From: Bombyx mori
Taxonomy: Eukaryota > Arthropoda > Insecta > Lepidoptera > Bombycidae
DNA: 64,000 nucleotides
Direction: 5' to 3'
Assembly: GCF_030269925.1 (NCBI RefSeq)
Contig: NC_085111.1
Location: 1,674,001-1,738,000 of the forward strand
Below the pieces are notes generated by a model. That model was not told the DNA's origin and did no database searches. It saw nothing but the letters and a program-made list of their open reading frames with translations. The position numbers were made by a program, and so were the translations under genes. Within the stretch, counting starts at the first letter, position 1. Each line of letters opens with the position of its first letter. Positions 56,595 to 64,000 of this stretch are shown here, piece by piece.

Positions 56595-57650
56595 CGTTAT
56601 AATTCAAATACAAATGGATGTTAAATTATTGCAAAGATGAAAGACACGCCATAAATCTGACGAAACCGGTTTTCAAGTTAAAATAGTGAACTGAGATTAT
56701 TTACACGTTCTGTTATTCATGTCAATAGCAGATTTACCATAAAACATATATTATTGTCCTCTAATGCTTGTTATGTAAAATACCTTTGACCTTTAAGGAT
56801 GTCCACAAACAACATTGGGTGTATGCATGTAAGTTTTTGCCTGTTGAAAGCTGCGAGTAGGGATAAGTCACTAAACTTCTACCTTTATCGTTAACCTCTT
56901 TTATTGTTCCCGAATGAGAGACGCGAAGACACGAGTCACCTGCTTTTAAACGGTCACCGAAGCCCATGGTCAACTGAAGCTTCAGTGCCGCTGTCTACTA
57001 GCGTCGACATAATATTAACGTCTCAAGTACAAAATATCAATAAGATAAATTATTAGGCATAATTAAAAATCCTCGAATAAAGGCTTAGCCATTACTCGCT
57101 TTATAATTCCAATAATATGTCACTATAGGCCATTAGATTTAGTCTAGTGACATAAAAAAAATCTATGATAAAAACAAATATCAGTTGAACACCATTTCCT
57201 CTTCTGATGTCTAGGATATCTATTTGACATTGACAAGCTTCAATGTCATCAAAATAAAAGAGAAAACAGAATACATAAATAAATCTGAGGCTTGACATGC
57301 AAGTGTAAATCTGTAAATTGCATGGATTGTGGTGCTATGCAGTTAGAAATAGGCAGCACTACGTTACCTTCTTTCTTCGTTTTCTGTAATCGTTGCCCTG
57401 TCTATTATATGATAGAAGAAGGCCCTCTATTTTAAAAGTCAGACCACACACATAAGTCACAACTTTCAAAAAGACAAACAAAAACAACATTCAAAATACG
57501 TTATTTGATTGATACCTTATAAGAATCGATTTCACACTGCAACATTTGAAAAACACAACAAAAACAACAAATCGCACAACTATATTATTTAAAAGTGACA
57601 ATTTTCCAACTGACACAAACAATAAACTAAATAAAAACAGATAAACATTC
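56595..57650. other. No gene recognised; degenerate Bm1-like patch
   Basis: 56885-57000 resembles a strongly diverged Bm1 tail on the minus strand. The 70-codon minus frame there is probably incidental. The A-rich region before 57654 could be a 5' UTR. Confidence 0.3.
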
Positions 57651-57653
57651 GAG

Positions 57654-57883
57654 ATGAAACGTACCTCCATTGATAAAGAAGATAATGTATTCGAGATGGC
57701 GCAGTGTGAACCAAGTAAGTACCTACTTGTATTATTTACAATGTTATTTTTATAAGCAAAATAAGGTGATACTTTTAAAATACACGTATTCTTGTATTTT
57801 ATTTTGCAACTTGTTCGTTTTTATTTTAAGTTTCAGGTCGACGCCCTATGCAATCAAGTCAATTAGATTCAAGTTTATCGTAA
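57654..57883 (+). CDS. Possible small two-exon gene, or first exon of a larger one
   Basis: ATG at 57654 opens MKRTSIDKEDNVFEMAQCEP and reaches a consensus donor (CCAA|GTAAGT) at 57715. An acceptor with a pyrimidine tract (TTTTATTTTAAGTTTCAG) at 57836 joins in frame to SRRPMQSSQLDSSLS and a TAA at 57881, for 35 residues in all. The intron of 122 bp is normal for an insect. An AATAAA lies at about 58084. No family recognised. The first exon could instead splice to an exon beyond the window. The minus frame at 57959-58168 is not supported. Confidence 0.35.
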
Positions 57884-58146
57884 TTACACATATTATTGTA
57901 ATAATGAAAAAGCATTGTATTTGTTATAAAATTACGTTCCATTCAATTTAGCCAATACTCAGTTTTCAGAATTTTTGTGGATAAAACGAAAGAGATCGCT
58001 TTTAGCTATAAGAACGCCCATTGTACAATTATAGGTACCTGCCTGTTGACTGATTTTGAATGTTAATTGTGTTTTGGTGTACAATAAAGCTTTCTCTGTT
58101 TCCATTTTACAAAAAATAAATAAACCAACAAACAAGTATGGCAGAA

Positions 58147-58400
58147 TTTTTTCTTTTTTCCTACCCACTGCCTAATAGCCTCGAGGGGATATCCTGACTT
58201 CATCGGGTATGTAGGCGAGCTTACGGGTCTCAGCCTGACACTATGATAACATCAGCCCTAGTAAGAAGAGCAGCGCTTCGCTGAATCTACCCCAAATCAG
58301 AACCACGATCCACTGAGAGAATTCGGAGAGAAACTCAGTGTCTGGACTGTCTGTGGGTTAACTTGCATTTCGATGAAAATCATAACCTTCGATGAGTGTG
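58147..58400 (-). repeat. Retroposon family B, diverged
   Basis: Minus-strand family landmarks (GAGTTTCTCTCCGAATTCTC, GATTCAGCGAAGCGCTGCTC) with many substitutions and an A-tail. Confidence 0.6.
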
Positions 58401-58419
58401 CTGACGCTGCTGCCTGCTG

Positions 58420-58980
58420 AGATAATTATTATACTTATAAAGAATCGTTGAATCTTAATCTATACACTACACTTTATACACTATATGTATATAAGTTCTT
58501 ACCGCGATTTTCACTTTTTATGAATACCCGATCATTACGTGTGTTCCAAAACCCCATGATGAGAGATCCGTGAAAATTATTGTTATAATCACATTTATTT
58601 GACTATTAATAAAACCATATTGTTTATCGTAACATGGCTCGAAAACAGCTTAACAAGATCGTTCAATTACTGAGAAATACCAGTTAATCAATGTAACCGC
58701 TAACAACTTCAGCCGGTTACCGCTATGCTTTGATTTTATCTCAAAGCGAGCCGCCTTAAGGATCTCGGTACCAACATTACGCAAAGATCGCTTATTAATG
58801 TTGGTATACAGTTTCGAATAAATAAATAAATAAATAACGGAATTATGGGAATACATAAGCGGAACAGTTGAATGTATTAGTAACATAGAAATCTTCGTTC
58901 AAATTGTATTCGTTGATATACCAATGATATACAAAATGATGCCTACTAATCGTTGATTGGTATATCATTTCTAGTTTCTG
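58420..58980. other. No gene recognised
   Basis: Contains a short AAAT microsatellite near 58820. Nothing else supported. Confidence 0.35.
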
Positions 58981-58984
58981 TTGT

Positions 58985-59303
58985 TTTTTTATTATTGCTA
59001 CGATGGATGGACGTGCCCACCTAGTGTTAAATTGTCACGGAGCCCATAGACATCAAACACGTTAATGCGGCCACCCACCTTAGACCCGAGTTCTAAGTCT
59101 AAGAGAGAGAGAACATACGTTATTGCACACTAAAATCTCAGAATACAGATTACACTGTATTCTGAGACTAAAATATAGTAAATAAAGAAGTATTACGGCG
59201 AAGGTGAATTGGCAACCACTTGAGTTTAGCGATGATGAACCAAGATATAACCGCGTCTTTCGATAACATCAGGCGTTTTACTATTTAAGCCACGACGACT
59301 TTA
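58985..59303 (-). repeat. Old Bm1 with rearranged middle
   Basis: The tail (58985-59100) and head (59220-59303, ending GCCACGACGACTTT) are present. The middle is replaced by unrelated sequence that includes a perfect 12-bp hairpin. Confidence 0.6.
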
Positions 59304-59534
59304 AATATTTAATTTTATTCACCAAGCCTCATAGGAAAGTCTAGTGCAAAGGATGTATTACAATGCTGCTCAATTGACACAGTTTTAGTGCAAGTCTTAA
59401 AGTGGTATTCTAATCCCTGTGGACACTCGATGAATTACAAATATTAATGATGGAGCCGGATTCGGACGCGATTGCATGTAACCGACGAACTCGACTTGAA
59501 TATTACACTATGATAAACAAGCTTAACATTTTTG

Positions 59535-59767
59535 TATTGGACGACGAAGGGCTCGACGAGCGAATTAACCCATAGATACAGCCCACTGAGTTTTTGCCGG
59601 ATCTTCTCAGTGGGTCGCGTTTCCGATCCGGTGGTAGATTCTGCGAAGCACTGCTCTTGCTAGGGCCAGTGTTAGCAACACTCCGGTTTGAGCCCCGTGA
59701 GCTCACCTACATGTTAGGGCGAAGCTGAAATAGCCTCTCAAGGCTATCAGCAAAGGTGGGAAAAAAA
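59535..59767 (+). repeat. Retroposon family B, well preserved
   Basis: GACGAAGGGCTCGACGAGCG, CGGATCTTCTCAGTGGGTCG, TTCTGCGAAGCACTGCTCTT, the TAGCCTCTCAAGGCTATCAG stem and an A-run. A good reference copy for the family. Confidence 0.75.
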
Positions 59768-59902
59768 TTGTATTGGAACGCATGGACGCCAATAAACGAT
59801 TAACGATTTTCTAATATAGATACTATTGTTGGGTGTTTAATTATTATTCTTGACATTTTTATGGACGTGTAACTTACCATAAAAGACAGAAAAGGATCGT
59901 GT

Positions 59903-60015
59903 CCAGCCCACGGAATTTCCCATCGGATCTTCTCAGTGGGTCACGATTCCGATCCGTTGGTAGCTTCATCGAAGCATCGCCCTTGCTACGGCCAGGGTTA
60001 GCAAAATTCGCCAGG
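59903..60015 (+). repeat. Retroposon family B, fragment
   Basis: CGGATCTTCTCAGTGGGTCA and the following 80 bp match. The tail is missing. Confidence 0.6.
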
Positions 60016-60019
60016 CTTT

Positions 60020-60764
60020 ATTTTTATTTTTTAGTTTTTTCTAATCTACGTCTGACTATAAGTAAAGCTTGGTATAATCTTTTTCCAGGTCGTAATTTGA
60101 TCTTACAATTTCATGACCATTATCCTGATTTTAATACTCCCTAGGAGCTCTGACTTTCAAAATCAGAATTGGATTTAATTAAAATATGAAAACCCGTAAA
60201 TCATCTTAACGCATGTATATATATACTTGTCAAGAGTTTATTTAATCAAATAAGTGACCCCCATTACTACCCCCCAAATCCATCCCATTAGCAAGTTAAA
60301 CTGGAGAGTCTAGTAGGCTTAACGGATCGCATTATTGAGCACGAGAACTTTCTACGATGTAATGCTTAATCTAAGATATTTGTAAAATTCCTCGATTACC
60401 ACAAATATACTATATAAATATAGCTTAAGCTTGCGTACTTACAAACTAAACAGCTCTTACTCGAGTCTTCATTCGCGTTAATGTATAAAAAAATCGATCG
60501 ATCCTTTGCAAGCGGTCCTTTTGTCCTGTGTGAAAAGGACTCTATGTAACTTTTTGTATCCCTAAAAACGTATGTATATGATAAATTTCATCACGATCGG
60601 TTGACAGAGTGAAGACTGAAGACTTAACTTGGAAGCGTAACGGGCAAACTTGTGGTTATAAACATTAAGTATTGAATATTAATTTATTACATTTCCGGTT
60701 TAACTTTGCATTCGTCTTGTTTTTTTCGTAACTAATTTCTAATGGAAAACGAGGTTTGAATAGA
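60020..60764. other. No gene recognised
   Basis: AT-rich with no supported exon. Confidence 0.3.
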
Positions 60765-60765
60765 A

Positions 60766-61225
60766 ACTGACTCGGTGTTGCAGTAGTTGGTGCTCCTGAC
60801 TGTTGCGCCGAGGGTCGTGGGTTCGATTCCCGCATCGGGCAAACATTCGTGTGATGAGCAGATTTGTTTGGTCGTCGTCGTTGTTTATTATCTACATAGA
60901 CGTCTTTAGATCTAACACTAGAAGCAGGCTTAGGGATCCCGGTAACCGTACTCGTCGAACTCGACAAAGAGGTCGACGTGCAACCTAACCCATGCATCAG
61001 CCCGCTGAGTTACCCGCCGGTTCTTCTCAGCGGGTCGCGATTCCGATCCGGTAGTAGATTCATTCGCGAAGCAGTTGCTCTTGAGTTGTTAGGTTTCCTT
61101 CGGAGGCGCTCGGGCAGATGTTAGCAAATCCCACCCCTCTTGGCTGAGCCCTTGCTCGCCCACCTGTCCTACTGAAACTGGAAAGGTCTCTGGGCCATCA
61201 GTAATATTTCAATCATAAAAAAAAA
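60766..61225 (+). mobile_element. SINE family C, full length with tRNA-like head
   Basis: The head (CTCGGTGTTGCAGTAGTTGG as A-box region, GTGGGTTCGATTCCCGCATC as B box) is followed by GGGCAAACATTCGTGTGATG, a body containing TTCTCAGCGGGTCGCGATTC (related to family B) and the end GGGCCATCAGTAATATTTCA with poly-A. Frames in it are incidental. Confidence 0.75.
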
Positions 61226-61253
61226 CTATATATGTATGTATTTAAATGTATAT

Positions 61254-61342
61254 ATGTGCCAGTCTCTACAGTCTAATACAGGGAATCCTAATTTAGGGCC
61301 GGCTTGGCGTGCGTGATTTGTTTCCAGTTATTTATTATTAAG
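61254..61342 (+). repeat. SINE family D tail
   Basis: TACAGGGAATCCTAATTTAG and TGATTTGTTTCCAGTTATTT match the tail of the 31.6-kb copy. Confidence 0.55.
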
Positions 61343-61410
61343 CTGATGTGTATGTGCAACGAAAACACACCAGCAGATGGATTTAATGCTTCCGAAGGCC
61401 ATAACTACAT

Positions 61411-61850
61411 TTTTTTCTTCTTTTTTATTGCCTATGTTAGTGGATGAGCTCACAGCCCACCTGGTTTTAAGTGGTTACTGGAACCCATAGACATCTACAA
61501 CCTAAATGTCGCCACTCACCTTGAGATATGAGTTTTAAGGTCTCAGTATAGTTACAACGGCTGCTCCAACCTTCAAACCGAAAAGCATTACTGCTTCACG
61601 GCAGAAACAGGCAGGGCGGTGGTACCTACCCGTGCGGACTCACGCGAGGTCCTACCACCAGTAATTACGCAAATTATAATTTTACGGGTTACAAATTATA
61701 ATTTTTATTACACGATGTTATTCCTTGACCGTGGAAGTCAATCGTAAATATTTGCTAGGTACGTATTTCATCAGAAAAATTGGTACCCACCTGCGGGATT
61801 CGAACACCGGTGCATTCGTATCTAGCGACGTCTTATCCTTTAGGCCACGC
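61411..61850 (-). mobile_element. Bm1 SINE, near full length
   Basis: Complete from the poly-A (the T-run at the start) to the tRNA-like head (GCGTGGCCTAAAGGATAAGA on the minus strand). A 15-bp internal repeat (ACAAATTATAATTTT) is gained near 61690. Confidence 0.85.
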
Positions 61851-61919
61851 ACTGACACTGACGACAATGTTTAAACATTTTATAAGAAGAAAAAAAACCA
61901 AAGGATAACGATCCTTATT

Positions 61920-62068
61920 TTCATTGCTATAGATGGATCGACGGGACGTGATCACCTGATATTGAGTTGACAGCGTCGCTTTGTTTTATTTTATTTTTAT
62001 TTTATTTTACTTATGAACATCAGCAATGACAATGACAGAGTTAAGCCGCTGCCTACATAATTATGTAT
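61920..62068 (-). repeat. Old LINE 3' tail with an inserted T-rich tract
   Basis: The LINE-tail landmark ACATCAGCAATGACAATGAC continues to AAGCCGCTGCCTAC. It is split from the GATCACCTGATATTGAGT part by a (TTTTA)-type microsatellite. Confidence 0.5.
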
Positions 62069-62109
62069 TTGTGCCCGAGTATAATTAGAACATCTCTGTC
62101 CTACAACAG

Positions 62110-62410
62110 CTTAAAATGGAGAACGCTCAACGCCTATTTACCACCTGTCTGCAACGCAAAATGCGCTACTTTGGCCACGTTACCCGCAAAGGTGTAGAAA
62201 GCTTGGAACGTCTGATGGTCACTGGAAACGTGAAGGAAAACGTCCTAAAGGCCGTAGCCCCAAACGTTGGTCTGACCAGATCTCCGAGCAAACCAACGGA
62301 CCACTTATCGCTGCACTACACCATGCAACTGACCGGAACCAATGGAGGCTGGCAGTCGACAAGCTGAAACGGAGTCACGATCCTCAGTAATGAGGGAGCG
62401 ATGAAGAAGA
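62110..62410 (+). pseudogene. RTE-like LINE C-terminal remnant, frameshifted
   Basis: LQRKMRYFGHVTRKGVESLE is followed, after a frameshift, by GRSPKRWSDQISEQ and then RNQWRLAVDKLKRSHDPQ-stop (62388-62390). The GAAGAAGAAGAAAA end resembles the element at 25.1 kb. Confidence 0.65.
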
Positions 62411-62419
62411 AGAAAAACA

Positions 62420-62790
62420 ATTAGAACTGGACCCGATTAGCGAATTGTCATTGGTAACAACTATCGTTCGTCAATCAACTCCCTCGTCACGACGGACGCG
62501 GGCTGAGTACCGGTTTGTGAACCTACATCAAATATTCAAAAGATAAATCAATTAGTAAGCGGTTAACTGTGAACAATGGCTGCCAAAGAGCGACCTTGTG
62601 TTTTAGTTGCACTCGTAACGAATGAATTAATAAAATGTTGGATGTGACATAAACAATTAAAACCTAACCAGACCTCGTGTCTGAAGGTGGCATTCGCGTT
62701 GTATGCCTTGAGCGCGATAAACAGTCTAAGCTTTTTAAAAAAAAATTGGAAATTCCCGACGTAAACACATTTTAGACATGGCCGAAGTTT
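62420..62790. other. No gene recognised
   Basis: Nothing supported. Confidence 0.3.
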
Positions 62791-62794
62791 AGAT

Positions 62795-62905
62795 TTTTTT
62801 TTATTGATCTTAGTAGGCAAACGAGCATACGGCCCATTTGATTGATGGTGAGTCGCTAATGGACGTAAGCAATGCCCGGGGCAGAGCCAAGCCGCTGCTT
62901 AACGT
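62795..62905 (-). mobile_element. LINE 3' tail
   Basis: T-run, then GAGCATACGGCCCATTTGAT and CCGGGGCAGAGCCAAGCCGC, matching the LINE 3' UTR at 16.8 kb. Confidence 0.7.
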
Positions 62906-62909
62906 AAAT

Positions 62910-63660
62910 TATAAATAAAAAGTATATGGAGCTTTATTTAATTTATATGGAGATAAATGATATATTGAAAAAGTCAATGTTATTCGAAAAATATTCTTAA
63001 TAAAAATTTAAATCGTAAAGTCAATTCATTGTATACCTACACCTCTAGATCTTGTTTTTTTTATTTTATTTTTTTATTACGCTCCGTAATTCGTTTCCAA
63101 ATGATTCTTGTCCACAAATTGAACTTTTTTTGTATTTAATGTTTCGCATTGCTTTTTTTTTTTATTTGGTGTACAATAAAGAATACTCTCTCTCTCACTC
63201 CTGTTTAACAAGTAGCCGCGTATGCCACATCCATAATTTGTACGTGAATGAACGGAAGGCAGACGTGCGCCTGTTTCCGTGTACTAAAGCCACTTCCCAT
63301 ATCGAGGAGTGTCGGAAGCCACTCCGTGCCGTACCGTACTCTCTCGCTCCATAAACATTCAGCTATCAAACTAAATTACACCGAGTGTGCTCACCATGGA
63401 TCTAATCACATTATAAAGTACCGGAAATATAATCGTTGATGTTTATACTTTATTTTGCCTGTTTGTTAAAGTGAAAACTTTATTAAGTGACATTGATTGC
63501 ATAATTCTAAGAAAGTCTAAAGCCTGTTTTTTGTAGTACCGATCCTACGAGTAATTTAAAACGGTACGTAAGGGCGATGCTCTTCTGCTTGAGACTTCTT
63601 CATCAACCTAAAATATTCCATCTCAAATTTAAAATAGTTTATTATGTTATTTCACATTGA
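62910..63660. other. No gene recognised
   Basis: AT-rich with two short open frames without recognised content. Confidence 0.35.
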
Positions 63661-63664
63661 CAAG

Positions 63665-64000
63665 CGAAGTCGTCATGGCCTAAAGGATAAGACGCCCGGT
63701 GCATTCGTGTTGAGCGATGCAACGGAGTTCGAATCCCGCAGGCGGGTACCAATTTTTCTAATGAAATACGTACTCAACAAATGCTCACGATTGACGTCCA
63801 CGGTGAAGGAATGACATCGCGTATAATCAAACCCGCAAAATTAGAATTTGCGTAATTACTGATGGTCGTCGGACGTCTTGAGTCCGCACGGGTAGATACC
63901 ACCATTATGCCTATTTCTGCCGTGAAGCAGTAATGCTTTTCAGTTTGAAGGATGGGGCAGCTGTTATAACTATACTGAGACCTTAAAACTCATAGCTCAA
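63665..64000 (+). mobile_element. Bm1 SINE, cut by the window end
   Basis: An intact tRNA-like head (GAAGTCGTCATGGCCTAAAG, GAGTTCGAATCCCGCAGGCG) and body. The tail lies beyond the window. Confidence 0.85.

Overview
This window looks like intergenic or intronic DNA from a lepidopteran, most likely a silkworm (Bombyx). The main evidence is a tRNA-headed SINE of about 440 bp that matches what I know of Bm1. It is present more than 20 times in all states of decay, alongside non-autonomous Helitrons with TC...CTAG ends, a Jockey/CR1-type LINE and RTE-like LINE tails. There is no bacterial gene organisation, no rRNA gene and no convincing intact tRNA gene. Base composition is AT-rich, with GC islands that nearly always coincide with transposon copies. 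Species and repeat names rest on recognition, not on a database search.

Layout. 1-11 kb: scattered Bm1, Helitron and RTE remnants, an unidentified decayed ORF (2249-2826), and two short promoter-like motifs near 9.1 and 10.2 kb. 11.6-14 kb: a three-level nest, in which a Bm1 SINE is split by a Harbinger-like transposon, whose transposase fragment is split by a 1.18-kb palindromic element. 16.8-19.7 kb: a 5'-truncated but otherwise open LINE ORF2 on the minus strand. 20-25 kb: SINE, Helitron and MITE copies. 25.7-26.3 kb: a 50-bp minisatellite, followed at 26.5 kb by a candidate host exon. 27-47 kb: dense mosaic repeats, one more candidate exon (37.5 kb) and a MITE with perfect 36-bp inverted repeats (39.96 kb). 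47.6-49.3 kb: the best host-gene candidate, four minus-strand exons with canonical splice sites and a continuous frame. 50-54 kb: another mosaic built on an old Bm1. 57.6-57.9 kb: a possible small two-exon gene on the plus strand. 58-64 kb: more SINE and LINE copies, ending inside a Bm1 cut by the window edge.

How the parts relate. Most recognisable sequence is mobile DNA, and the nesting gives relative ages: old Bm1 copies are repeatedly the target for MITEs, Helitrons and later retroposons. The Bm1 3' end resembles the LINE 3' end, which suggests that the SINE uses that LINE's machinery. Two other SINE types share one tRNA-like head but have different tails. Splice-flanked exons between the repeats suggest introns of ordinary genes that have filled with transposons. 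All alignments, repeat boundaries and similarity figures were made by eye.
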